12,554 nt of DNA from CABHOJ01 sp965649545 (GCA_965649545.1 CBFGLF010000045.1:1-12554), one strand, 5' to 3'. Positions 1 to 6,232 are shown, counted from the first letter of the stretch. The notes: generated by a model from the sequence alone, not told the origin. Program-made: numbers and translations.

Positions 1-59
1 ATGGTCTTGCCTAGACGGGCAATCTCTTCCTTTTCCAATTGTTCGATGATATTTGCCAC
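1..59 (-). CDS. rplS: 50S ribosomal protein L19, N-terminal fragment
   Basis: Only the first 19 codons are present; the gene runs off the left edge. The peptide begins with a GTG-encoded Met and contains the N-terminal pattern of L19 (NIIEQLEKEEIARLGKTI), close to the E. coli 'NIIKQLEQEQ' type of start. L19 is a large-subunit protein at the 30S-50S interface. The GTG start at 59-57 is supported by a strong Shine-Dalgarno AGAAGGAG about 7 bases upstream, which begins right at the trmD stop codon. It is the last gene of the conserved rpsP-rimM-trmD-rplS operon, 13 bases after trmD. The identification rests on a short peptide plus a highly conserved gene order. Confidence 0.9.
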   Translation of the reverse strand, partial: MANIIEQLEKEEIARLGKT

Positions 60-72
60 TTTGTTGCTCCTT

Positions 73-846
73 CTAGTTATGTGAGTCTTGTTCCTGCTCC
101 AGTTCCGCAAGCAGCCGAGACTCCTCTTTTGACAACGACCTTACGGCCAATAAATCCGGACGTCGGGTCCGGGTTCTTTGCAATGACATCTTGAGACGCC
201 ACTGCTTGATCTTCGCATGGTTACCGGACATCAACACTTCCGGCACCTTCACACCCTTGTATTCTTCAGGCCGCGTGTAATGCGGACAATCCAGCAATCC
301 ATCGACAAACGAATCTTCCGCTGCCGAATCCGCATCGCCGAGGGCACCCGGCAATTGCCTGACGATCGCATCGATCAGCACCATGGCGGGCAACTCACCG
401 CCTGACAGTACGTAATCGCCGATCGAATATTCTTCATCGACCACACTCGCGAGCAAGCGCTCATCGACCCCTTCATAACGACTGGCCAGCAGGATCAATC
501 CTGGCTCGGCTTTCAGTCGCATTACCGCCTCATGCGTCAGCGGCTGACCTGCCGGCGACAGATGGATCACCTTGTGGCGCTCGACACCTGCCTGCTTTTG
601 CCGTGCTTTCGCGGCGTGGATCGCTTTTTCCAGCGGCTCGGCCAGCATCACCATGCCGGGGCCGCCGCCATAGGGCCTGTCATCCACGGTCTTGTAGTTG
701 TCCGTGGTGAAATCGCGTGGATTCCAGAATGCCAGGGTATATAACCGTTTTTCCAGCGCCCTTGCCGTGATACCCGACTGGCTCACCGCATCGAACATCT
801 GCGGGAACAAGGTCACCACATCGAACTGCAGCGGCGGGCGATTCAC
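73..846 (-). CDS. trmD: tRNA (guanine(37)-N1)-methyltransferase TrmD
   Basis: TrmD is a SAM-dependent SPOUT-class enzyme that makes m1G37 next to the anticodon of Pro, Leu and some Arg tRNAs, preventing +1 frameshifting. With the GTG at 846 as residue 1 the protein has 257 residues (E. coli 255). The family blocks are in order: FDVVTLFPQMF (8-18), TVDDRPYGGGPGM (53-65), SRYEGVDER (122-130), the knot segment SIGDYVLSGGELPAM (141-155) and EDSFVDGLLDCPHYTRP from 177, where Asp178 is probably the catalytic base (inferred by comparison with E. coli/Haemophilus TrmD). The GTG lies 4 bases after the rimM stop with GAG at a usable distance; an in-frame TTG at 858 overlapping rimM would add four residues. 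Residue 122 is Ser where E. coli has Gly in the GRYEG block. Confidence 0.97.
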   Translation of the reverse strand: MNRPPLQFDVVTLFPQMFDAVSQSGITARALEKRLYTLAFWNPRDFTTDNYKTVDDRPYGGGPGMVMLAEPLEKAIHAAKARQKQAGVERHKVIHLSPAGQPLTHEAVMRLKAEPGLILLASRYEGVDERLLASVVDEEYSIGDYVLSGGELPAMVLIDAIVRQLPGALGDADSAAEDSFVDGLLDCPHYTRPEEYKGVKVPEVLMSGNHAKIKQWRLKMSLQRTRTRRPDLLAVRSLSKEESRLLAELEQEQDSHN

Positions 847-850
847 GGTG

Positions 851-1369
851 TCACTCAAAATCCGCGTCCCAATCGACCAGCATCGTCTTGCCTGCGATGT
901 CGACTTCCAGCACTACTTGCGAGATGAACGGGATCAACCGTTCACGGCTTCGCTGCCCTGCGATCTCTTGCTTAACCACCAGCACATCGTTGGCGCCAGT
1001 CTCGAAGACATCAGAGACCACGCCGAGCGTTTCCTGTTGCTGGTTGGTCACACTCAGTCCGATCAGATCGGACCAGTAATATTCATCTTCATCCGGTTCC
1101 GGCAATTGCTCACGCGGTACCGACACTTGCTTGCCCTTGAAGGCATTAGCTGCGTCACGGTCAGAGATGCCGACCAATTTCACCAACAAGGTATTGCCGT
1201 GGATCTTGGCCGTTTCCACTTCGTACCGTTGCCATTGGCTTCCTCGACCCAACCACCAATCCGGATAATCGAACAGGCTGTCCAGGGTCTCGGTGTCGGG
1301 CTGTATTTTCAGCCAGCCAAAAATGCCATAAGGGGCGACGACGCGCCCCATGATGACCATTTCATTCAC
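851..1369 (-). CDS. rimM: Ribosome maturation factor RimM (16S rRNA processing)
   Basis: RimM binds ribosomal protein S19 and assists maturation of the 30S head and 16S rRNA processing. From the GTG at 1369 the product has 172 residues, close to the usual 165-185. The N-terminal domain begins with VIMGRVVAPYGIFGWLKI; the linker LPEPDEDEYYWSDLIGL leads into the C-terminal PRC barrel with GANDVLVV (125-132) and LIPF (145-148). The frame is open upstream to a TTG at 1411, but the extra 14 residues are unlike RimM. GTG 1369 has AGGA 7 bases upstream; ATG 1360, just before the conserved block, is the alternative. It follows rpsP by about 53 bases and ends 4 bases before the chosen trmD start. Confidence 0.95.
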   Translation of the reverse strand: MNEMVIMGRVVAPYGIFGWLKIQPDTETLDSLFDYPDWWLGRGSQWQRYEVETAKIHGNTLLVKLVGISDRDAANAFKGKQVSVPREQLPEPDEDEYYWSDLIGLSVTNQQQETLGVVSDVFETGANDVLVVKQEIAGQRSRERLIPFISQVVLEVDIAGKTMLVDWDADFE

Positions 1370-1422
1370 ACCTTGATCCTGCTTGCTCCCGTTGTCCGAC
1401 CATGCAGACAAGCGGGAATCGA

Positions 1423-1911
1423 TTAAGCGTCAGCAGCTGGCGCTTCAGGTTCAGCAGCAGCCTCTGGCTCTGCAGGTGCTTCTTCTGCAGCAGCGGCTTC
1501 AGCGGCAGCCTTGGCTTCGGCTTCAGCAGCCTTCTTGGCTTCAGCTTCTTCCGCGGCCTTAGCGTCGGCAGCAGCCTTGGCTTCTGCGGCCGCTTTATCC
1601 TTGGCAGCTTGTTCAGCGGCAGCCTTCTTGGCAGCATCCTTGGCCTTGATCGCTTGCAGGGCTTCTGGGCCCTTGGCATGCAGCTTGACCAGACGCGCTA
1701 CACAATCGGACAGCTGTGCGCCGTTGCTTTGCCAATGGGTAATGCGTGCGCTGTCGAGGCGCAGGCCTTCCTGGCCTTCCTTGGCAAGCGGGTTGTAGAA
1801 ACCAACGCGCTCGATGAAGCGGCCATCGCGGCGATTGCGGGAATCAGCAACCACTACGCTGTAGAAGGGGGATTTCTTCGCGCCACCGCGGGCGAGCCGA
1901 ATGATCACCAT
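1423..1911 (-). CDS. rpsP: 30S ribosomal protein S16 with long Ala/Glu/Lys-rich C-terminal tail
   Basis: S16 is a small-subunit assembly protein binding 16S rRNA. The first ~80 residues are canonical: MVIIRLARGGAKKSPFYSVV at the start, then ADSRNRRDGRFIERVGFYNP (22-41), and a region around ITHWQSNGAQLSDCVARLVK. Normal S16 in E. coli ends at 82 residues; this one continues to 162. Residues 89-162 contain only Ala, Lys, Glu, Asp, Gln and Pro; Ala makes up 40 of 74. Residues 89-142 would favour a charged helix; the last ~20 are Pro/Glu/Ala. The frame is uninterrupted to a TAA, followed by rimM. The ATG at 1911 has AAAGAGA about 8 bases upstream. First gene of the rpsP-rimM-trmD-rplS operon. The core identification is secure; the tail's role is unknown. 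Confidence 0.97.
   Translation of the reverse strand: MVIIRLARGGAKKSPFYSVVVADSRNRRDGRFIERVGFYNPLAKEGQEGLRLDSARITHWQSNGAQLSDCVARLVKLHAKGPEALQAIKAKDAAKKAAAEQAAKDKAAAEAKAAADAKAAEEAEAKKAAEAEAKAAAEAAAAEEAPAEPEAAAEPEAPAADA
1426..1647 (-). repeat. Low-complexity GCN/GAA/AAG codon region encoding the S16 tail
   Basis: This stretch encodes residues 89-162 of S16 and is internally repetitive at DNA level: variants of GCTGCTGAAGCC and GCCAAGGCT recur many times on the minus strand. Repeats of this kind are prone to slippage, so tail length may vary between strains. It is not a transposable or CRISPR repeat. Confidence 0.8.
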
Positions 1912-1947
1912 AGTCGAATTCTCTTTAGTCTTGACAGAAAGGCGCGG

Positions 1948-1977
1948 ATTTTACGTTATTTCTTATGTGCTTGGCAA
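1948..1977 (-). promoter_or_regulatory. Candidate sigma70 promoter of the rpsP-rimM-trmD-rplS operon
   Basis: Reading the minus strand, TTGCCA (1977-1972) is followed after 18 bases by TAAAAT (1953-1948). Each hexamer matches five of six consensus positions. The predicted start site lies about 30 bases before the rpsP ATG. It sits in the 89-base gap between queC and rpsP, the expected place for an independent promoter of this highly expressed operon. Prediction only. Confidence 0.65.
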
Positions 1978-1983
1978 GCCTTA

Positions 1984-2001
1984 TCTGGCAGTTCGCCAGA
2001 T
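1984..2001 (-). terminator. Hairpin at the queC stop codon (weak terminator candidate)
   Basis: On the minus strand ATCTGGC and GCCAGAT form a perfect 7-bp stem around the 5-base loop GAACT, starting at the last base of the queC TGA. No run of U follows (next bases AAGGCT), so it does not meet the intrinsic-terminator pattern. It lies just upstream of the rpsP promoter and could protect the queC mRNA end or partly separate the two units. Confidence 0.35.
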
Positions 2002-2678
2002 CAATCCTTGGCTTGATAGATGGTCGGATCAGCGACGCCCGCTTTCGCGAAGCCTTCGCGACGGAAGCGACAGGAATCGCATAACCCGCAGGCATGCCCC
2101 AGCTCGTCGGCCTGGTAGCAGGAGACCGTCAGCCCATAGTCCAGACCTAGCTTCACGCCTTGCCGGATGATCTCGGCCTTGGTCATATCGATCAAGGGCG
2201 CATGCACGGTGATGGTCTTGCCTTCGACCGCCGATTTGGTGGCGAGGTTGGCCATCGCCTGGAACGCTTTCACGTATTCGCCGCGACAATCCGGATAACC
2301 CGAGTAATCCAGCGCATTGACCCCGATGAAGATGTCCTGCGATTCCAGCACCTCCGCCCAGGCCAGCGCGAGGGACAGCATGATGGTATTGCGCGCCGGC
2401 ACATAGGTGACCGGGATGCCTTGGGTCGGCGCCTCAGGCACATCGATGTGGCTGTCCGTCAGTGCGGAGCCACCGAACATCGATAGATCCAGTTGAGCGG
2501 TACGGTGCGCTGTTGCGCCGAGTGCCTCGGCTACACGTGCTGCGGCCTGCAGCTCCGCCACATGGCGCTGGTGATAGTCGAGACTCAGGCAATAACACGC
2601 ATAACCCTGGCTACGAGCGATTGCGAGCACGGTGGCGGAATCCAGCCCGCCCGATAAGAGCACGACGGCCTTTTTCAC
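2001..2678 (-). CDS. queC: 7-cyano-7-deazaguanine (preQ0) synthase QueC
   Basis: QueC converts 7-carboxy-7-deazaguanine to preQ0 with ATP and ammonia, one step after QueE in queuosine biosynthesis. The 225-residue protein (E. coli 231) has the PP-loop SGGLDS at residues 9-14 near the N-terminus, YVPARNTIMLSLA and GVNALDYSGYPDCR in the middle, and four zinc-binding cysteines at 187, 197, 200 and 203 in SCYQADELGHACGLCDSC. The start is GTG at 2678, giving the typical MKKAVVLLSGGLDS, with AAGGG 6 bases upstream. That GTG overlaps by 4 bases the stop of a small reading frame connecting it to queE, so translation may be coupled. All key residues are present. Confidence 0.97.
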   Translation of the reverse strand: MKKAVVLLSGGLDSATVLAIARSQGYACYCLSLDYHQRHVAELQAAARVAEALGATAHRTAQLDLSMFGGSALTDSHIDVPEAPTQGIPVTYVPARNTIMLSLALAWAEVLESQDIFIGVNALDYSGYPDCRGEYVKAFQAMANLATKSAVEGKTITVHAPLIDMTKAEIIRQGVKLGLDYGLTVSCYQADELGHACGLCDSCRFRREGFAKAGVADPTIYQAKD

Positions 2679-2818
2679 GATGCGCCCTTCAATGCGATCC
2701 CAACGGCCAAAAAAGTAAACCCGTGGAGGTCTACCCCAATAGCATTGGCAATCGATTGCCGAATACTGCTGTGAATGCGCAGCTGGCGAAGGTAGTGTTG
2801 ATTGTCAGCAAGCCTCAT
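2675..2818 (-). CDS. Candidate 47-residue small protein between queE and queC
   Basis: I do not recognise this protein. The frame opens with ATG at 2818-2816, overlapping the queE TGA as ATGA, and closes with TGA at 2677-2675, overlapping the queC GTG start as GTGA. It thus fills the whole 136-base gap with the 4-base overlaps typical of translationally coupled operons. The predicted peptide starts MRLADNQHYLRQLR, is basic in its first half (Arg at 2, 11, 14, 20) and ends with a short hydrophobic stretch, FTFLAVGIALKG (34-45), too short for a certain membrane segment. AGGA sits very close to the ATG and GGAG 11 bases away. Against it: a terminator-like hairpin and a perfect palindrome lie inside, which would suit a noncoding leader. 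Codon use is not decisive. Confidence 0.45.
   Translation of the reverse strand: MRLADNQHYLRQLRIHSSIRQSIANAIGVDLHGFTFLAVGIALKGAS
2709..2734 (-). terminator. Intrinsic terminator-like hairpin between queE and queC
   Basis: Reading the minus strand, GTAGACCT pairs with GGGTTTAC (8 bp including two G-U pairs) around the tetraloop CCAC, directly followed by six T (2714-2709). This is the intrinsic-terminator layout, 31 bases before the queC start. Because queC has no obvious promoter of its own downstream of it, it may act as a partial terminator or attenuator. It also lies inside the candidate small reading frame. Confidence 0.5.
2747..2760. repeat. Perfect 14-bp palindrome in the queE-queC gap
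   Basis: GGCAATCGATTGCC reads identically on both strands. It lies 13 bases upstream of the terminator-like hairpin and is followed, on the minus strand, by a second small inverted repeat CCAAT-GCT-ATTGG sharing its last two bases. It could be a protein-binding site or part of a structured leader; no known operator is recognised. Confidence 0.5.
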
Positions 2819-3453
2819 TTTCCTGGCGTCTCCCCCCAGAGGATCTTGTGCAGTTGCACCTGCATCCGCACAGGCAACCGATCCTGGAGTATCCAGTCAG
2901 CCAGCTCGGTAGGATTCACCTGACTGTAGACGGGAGAGAACAACACGCTGCATTTATCCGCGATGCCCCGCTCGCTGAGTACCTGTTTGGCCCATTCATA
3001 ATCCTGGCGGTCGCACAGGACGAATTTCACTTCGTCTTGTGGCTTGAGATGCTCCAGGTTGGTCCAGACATTGTTCGCCATCTCGCCGGACCCGGGCGTC
3101 TTCACATCCAGGATCACCGCGACCCGCGGGTCGACATCGGTCGTATCGATAGCGCCACCCGTCTCTAGGGAGACCTCATAACCGGCGTCGCATAGCATTC
3201 GCAACAGGTCGAAACAGGCTTTTTGCGCCAGCGGTTCGCCACCGGTGACCGTGACGAAGCGGGTACCGTAACTCGCCACCTTGGTCAGGATCTCGTCCAG
3301 GGTCATATTGCCGCCGCCCGAGAACGCGTATTCGGTGTCGCAATAGACGCAACGCATGGGGCAGCCGGTCAGGCGCACGAACACCGTGGGCAAGCCGATG
3401 CGGGAGGACTCCCCCTGAAGGGAATGGAAGATCTCGTATACGCGTAATTTCAT
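2815..3453 (-). CDS. queE: 7-carboxy-7-deazaguanine synthase QueE (radical SAM)
   Basis: QueE is a radical SAM enzyme that contracts 6-carboxy-tetrahydropterin to 7-carboxy-7-deazaguanine, feeding QueC. The 212-residue product has the N-terminal substrate motif YEIFHSLQGES (6-16), the QueE form of the iron-sulfur cluster motif, Cys31-x3-Cys35-xx-Cys38, the SAM-contacting TGGEP at 70-74, LETGG, and a C-terminal QLHKILW. Start ATG 3453 fits the family N-terminus, but there is no recognisable Shine-Dalgarno in the bases before it. It has its own good promoter 38 bases upstream, separating it in part from cpoB. Its stop overlaps the ATG of a candidate small frame leading to queC. QueD and QueF are not in the window. 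Confidence 0.97.
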   Translation of the reverse strand: MKLRVYEIFHSLQGESSRIGLPTVFVRLTGCPMRCVYCDTEYAFSGGGNMTLDEILTKVASYGTRFVTVTGGEPLAQKACFDLLRMLCDAGYEVSLETGGAIDTTDVDPRVAVILDVKTPGSGEMANNVWTNLEHLKPQDEVKFVLCDRQDYEWAKQVLSERGIADKCSVLFSPVYSQVNPTELADWILQDRLPVRMQVQLHKILWGETPGK

Positions 3454-3490
3454 GGAGCGCGAAGGCAGGACGTGTCGAATCGAAAGCGCG

Positions 3491-3520
3491 ATTATACGCT
3501 CAGCGCCCGCGATACGTCAG
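3491..3520 (-). promoter_or_regulatory. Candidate sigma70 promoter for queE(-queC)
   Basis: On the minus strand CTGACG (3520-3515, four of six matches to TTGACA) is followed after 18 bases by a perfect TATAAT (3496-3491). It lies in the 75-base gap between the cpoB stop and the queE ATG and predicts a leader of about 30 bases. Prediction only, but the consensus -10 box in an otherwise GC-rich gap is convincing. Confidence 0.65.
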
Positions 3521-3528
3521 CTAACTAC

Positions 3529-4347
3529 TTATTTTTTAATGGAATCGAGTACAGCCAAACGCTTTTTCGCGTTAGGCGTGACTTCGCTATTAGGGTAGCG
3601 TGACACGAGCTCACGCAGGGTCTTCTTGGCACCTTCGATGTCAGCCAACTGGATCTGGCTATTCGCGACATTGAACAAGGCATCCGGCGCCTTAGGGTGG
3701 TCAGGATACTGTTTGACCATCTTTTGCTGGGTGGCGATCGCCGCCTTGTAGTTCTTCAGGGAGAACTGGGTATAGCCGAGCGAGTATTGCGCTTCTGGCG
3801 CGAAACTACTGGTCGGATGGGTCTGGAGGAATTTCTCATGGGCGTCGAACGACTCCCTGTATTTGCCGGATTTCAGCAAGGCCTGGGCCGCATCGAAATC
3901 CTTGGCGTCCGGACTGGGCTCTGCGGCAGCAGGCGCGCCATTGGCAGACTGGCCTTCACCCGGTGCTACGGCACCGCCGCCTTCAAGCTTGCGTAAACGG
4001 CCGTCGGTATCCGCATACAGGTCTTTCTGGCGTTGTTGCGCCGTCTCGATCTGATGGGTCGCGACTTCTAACTGGCCTTTCACCAGGTTCAATTCCTGGG
4101 TCAGGCTATCGATCTTGCTCAGCATATCCAGCATGCCCTGGCCTTTGACGATCGCCTCGATCTCGGCGATCTTCTTCTCCAGGGCCTGCTGGTTTGCCTT
4201 CAACTCATTCAACGTGGCTTGCGTCGCCTGATTCTGGACCTGAATCTCCCCAATCTTCTTGCGGGCCTCGTCATCCCCGAAGATGGCCGCTTGTGCAGCC
4301 GGGGATAGACTCAGCAGTAGACTCGTTGCCAGAATCAGTTTACGCAT
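3529..4347 (-). CDS. cpoB: Tol-Pal system periplasmic protein CpoB (YbgF)
   Basis: CpoB is a periplasmic protein that binds TolA and coordinates outer-membrane constriction with septal peptidoglycan synthesis by PBP1B. The 272-residue product has a signal peptide (residues 1-20, MRKLILATSLLLSLSPAAQA, cleaved before AIFGDD), a trimerising coiled-coil region (about 26-120, rich in Gln, Lys, Glu and Leu), a Gly/Ala/Pro linker (about 123-148), and a C-terminal TPR domain (about 150-270) with repeats such as GKYRESFDAHEKFLQTHP and NYKAAIATQQKMVKQYPDHP. Length and architecture match the family (E. coli 263). ATG 4347 lies 5 bases after the pal stop, with its ribosome site inside the end of pal (GAAGGCGAG), suggesting coupling. 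Confidence 0.96.
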   Translation of the reverse strand: MRKLILATSLLLSLSPAAQAAIFGDDEARKKIGEIQVQNQATQATLNELKANQQALEKKIAEIEAIVKGQGMLDMLSKIDSLTQELNLVKGQLEVATHQIETAQQRQKDLYADTDGRLRKLEGGGAVAPGEGQSANGAPAAAEPSPDAKDFDAAQALLKSGKYRESFDAHEKFLQTHPTSSFAPEAQYSLGYTQFSLKNYKAAIATQQKMVKQYPDHPKAPDALFNVANSQIQLADIEGAKKTLRELVSRYPNSEVTPNAKKRLAVLDSIKK

Positions 4348-4352
4348 ATTGC

Positions 4353-4895
4353 TTACTCGCCTTCGTAGACGATATCGGTTCTACGATCCTGCTTGTAGGC
4401 AGATTCGTCCTGCATGCTGGTGTTGGCCTTCTCTTCACCGAAGCTCACGGTTTCGATCTGCTTATCTTGGACGCCCAGGAGGTTCATGACGTTCTTGACG
4501 GCAACGGCACGGCGCTGACCCAGAGACAGGTTGTACTCACGGGAGCCACGCTCATCGGTGTTACCTTGCAGCACGACTTTGGCGCTTGGATTTGCCAGCA
4601 GATACTTGGCATGGGCTTCGATCAGAGGGCGGTACTCAGCCTTGACGTCGTCCTTGTCGTAGTCGAAATACACGCTGCGCTTGGACAGGATGTTGTTAGG
4701 ATCCTTCAGCGGATTCACTTCCATACCCGACGTGCTGGTACCGGACGTTGCAGCAGAACCGTCACCTGCACCGACTGCGCCGGATTGGTTCATGCTCTTG
4801 TCATCCACCTTGGCAGGCGCTTCTTTTGGTGCCTTGCTGGAACAGGCAGCCAATGTGGCAACCAGAACCAGACTCATGATTAAACTCTTATTCAT
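4353..4895 (-). CDS. pal: Peptidoglycan-associated lipoprotein Pal
   Basis: Pal is an outer-membrane lipoprotein that binds peptidoglycan and TolB and is concentrated at the septum by TolQRA. From ATG 4895 it has 180 residues. The signal peptide ends in the lipobox LAAC with Cys18 as the lipidation site, and Ser at +2 predicts outer-membrane sorting. A Ser/Gly/Ala-rich linker (about 35-58) leads to an OmpA-like domain with VYFDYDKDDV (75-84), the peptidoglycan-binding block NTDERGSREYNLSLGQRRA (112-130), and RRTDIVYE near the end. The frame is open upstream to 4925, but ATG 4895 is right: it gives the lipoprotein signal and has a strong AAGGAG 8 bases upstream. The 47-base gap after tolB is T-rich without a terminator hairpin. 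Confidence 0.97.
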   Translation of the reverse strand: MNKSLIMSLVLVATLAACSSKAPKEAPAKVDDKSMNQSGAVGAGDGSAATSGTSTSGMEVNPLKDPNNILSKRSVYFDYDKDDVKAEYRPLIEAHAKYLLANPSAKVVLQGNTDERGSREYNLSLGQRRAVAVKNVMNLLGVQDKQIETVSFGEEKANTSMQDESAYKQDRRTDIVYEGE

Positions 4896-4942
4896 TTTTC
4901 CCTCTCCTTGTGGTGATCTAAACAATAAAAAAACTCAAACAA

Positions 4943-6232
4943 TCAATTTGCCGCCGGTCCCCAGGCTGGCTCCCGCACGTCCCCCCCCGTTTCGCTCAAT
5001 CGCTGCTTAACGCGGCCATCCGACGAGACTGCCGCCAGAGCACCTTTACCGCCAGCGTTTGTGGCGTACAGAATCATGCGTCCATTTGGCGCAAAACTCG
5101 GAGATTCATCTTGAGCAGTATCGCTCAATATCTGCACTTGCCCGGTCGCCAGGTCCTGGATGGTGACGCGGAAACGTCCCTGCTCCTGACGAATATAAGC
5201 CAATGCCTTGCCGTCCGGCGAGATGCGCGGACTGACGTTGTAACTGCCTTCGAACGTCACACGCTTGGCATCGCCCCCGGTGGCTGGGATACGATAGATC
5301 TGCGGCGCGCCGCCACGATTCGACGTGAAGTAGATACTGCCGCCGTCCGGTGACCAGACCGGCTCGGTGTCGATCGCACTACTACGCGTCACCTGCTGCA
5401 AACCGGTGCCGTCAGCGTTGATCGTATAGACCTGCGAATTCGCACTATGGGTCAACACGATCGCCAGCCGCTTACCGTCTGGAGACCAGGAAGGCGCGCT
5501 GTTGTTCCCCTTGAAGTTGGCAAGGGCATAACGTTGTCCGGACACCAGCGACTGCACGAAAATGATCGGCTTCTTCTTTTCAAAGGAAACATAAGCCAGT
5601 TTTGTGCCATCGGGTGACCAGGAAGGCGAGATGATCGGCTCGTTAGAGGAAACGACGGTCTGCGGGGCATAACCATCCGCATCCGCCACTTGCAAAGCAT
5701 AACGCTTGCCGATGCGCGTGACATAGCTGATACGTGTCGCGAACACGCCCGGCTCGCCGGTCAGCTTTTCATAGATGATGTCGGCGATCCGGTGCGCTGT
5801 CGCACGCAACTGGTTGGGTGCGATGTTGTATTCGAGGCCGGCCAGCTGGTTCTGTTTCAACACATCCACGAGACGGAAGGACACTTTCAGGCGGTTTCCC
5901 GGCAATGTCTCGACTTTTCCGACGGTCAACGCCTGCGCTTGCAACGCTACCCATTCGGGATATTTGATCTCCGGCAGGTCGTGCGGCTGGTTCGCGACCC
6001 CTCGGGTCTCCAGCACCCGGAACAGACCGCTGCGACGCAAATCGGCACCGATGATGGTAGAGATATTATCTTGCCCCGCGCCAGGCGCATTCGCCGTGGT
6101 CGAGAACGGCACGATGGCGATGGGGATCTGTTGCGCAGCACCACCGACGATCTCGATGTCAAGAGCGGCCTGGGAAGTGACCGGCAAAAGCAGAATGAAG
6201 ATAACGCTGAGGAATGAACGGATTTTTATCAT
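4943..6232 (-). CDS. tolB: Tol-Pal system periplasmic beta-propeller protein TolB
   Basis: TolB is the periplasmic propeller that shuttles between Pal and TolA. From ATG 6232 it has 429 residues (E. coli 430). A signal peptide (1-22, ending VTSQA) precedes an N-terminal domain beginning ALDIEIVGGAAQQIPIAIVPF, with GADLRRSGLFRVL and IADIIYEKLTGEPGVFATRISYV. The C-terminal domain has six PD40-type blades, marked by SPSWSPDGTKLAYV (202-215), APSWSPDGKRLAIV, EPVWSPDGGSIYF, SPRISPDGKALAYI, SPSFAPNGRMILYA and EPAWGP. ATG 6232 lacks a clear Shine-Dalgarno; an in-frame TTG at 6262 preceded by AGGGAA would lengthen the signal peptide by ten residues. A promoter-like element just upstream suggests partly independent transcription with pal and cpoB. 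Confidence 0.97.
   Translation of the reverse strand: MIKIRSFLSVIFILLLPVTSQAALDIEIVGGAAQQIPIAIVPFSTTANAPGAGQDNISTIIGADLRRSGLFRVLETRGVANQPHDLPEIKYPEWVALQAQALTVGKVETLPGNRLKVSFRLVDVLKQNQLAGLEYNIAPNQLRATAHRIADIIYEKLTGEPGVFATRISYVTRIGKRYALQVADADGYAPQTVVSSNEPIISPSWSPDGTKLAYVSFEKKKPIIFVQSLVSGQRYALANFKGNNSAPSWSPDGKRLAIVLTHSANSQVYTINADGTGLQQVTRSSAIDTEPVWSPDGGSIYFTSNRGGAPQIYRIPATGGDAKRVTFEGSYNVSPRISPDGKALAYIRQEQGRFRVTIQDLATGQVQILSDTAQDESPSFAPNGRMILYATNAGGKGALAAVSSDGRVKQRLSETGGDVREPAWGPAAN

Noticed and set aside
1912..2000. tRNA-Lys gene next to queC, as in Pseudomonas
   Set aside because: The 89 bases contain no acceptor stem, T-loop (GTTCRA) or CCA pattern; only a hairpin and a promoter are seen.
1402..2016. 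Long plus-strand open frame of 204 codons opposite rpsP
   Set aside because: It mirrors the repetitive Ala/Lys/Glu codons of S16, giving Ser/Phe/Gly-rich nonsense; it resembles no protein family and has no plausible ribosome site.
2679..2814. preQ1 riboswitch before queC
   Set aside because: The gap is in a queuosine context and has hairpins plus a terminator, but the conserved aptamer core and A-rich tail of preQ1-I, and the larger pseudoknots of the other classes, are not recognisable.
4896..4942. Terminator or promoter in the T-rich tolB-pal gap
   Set aside because: A run of seven T is present but no hairpin precedes it, and no pair of -35/-10 hexamers matches at acceptable spacing.
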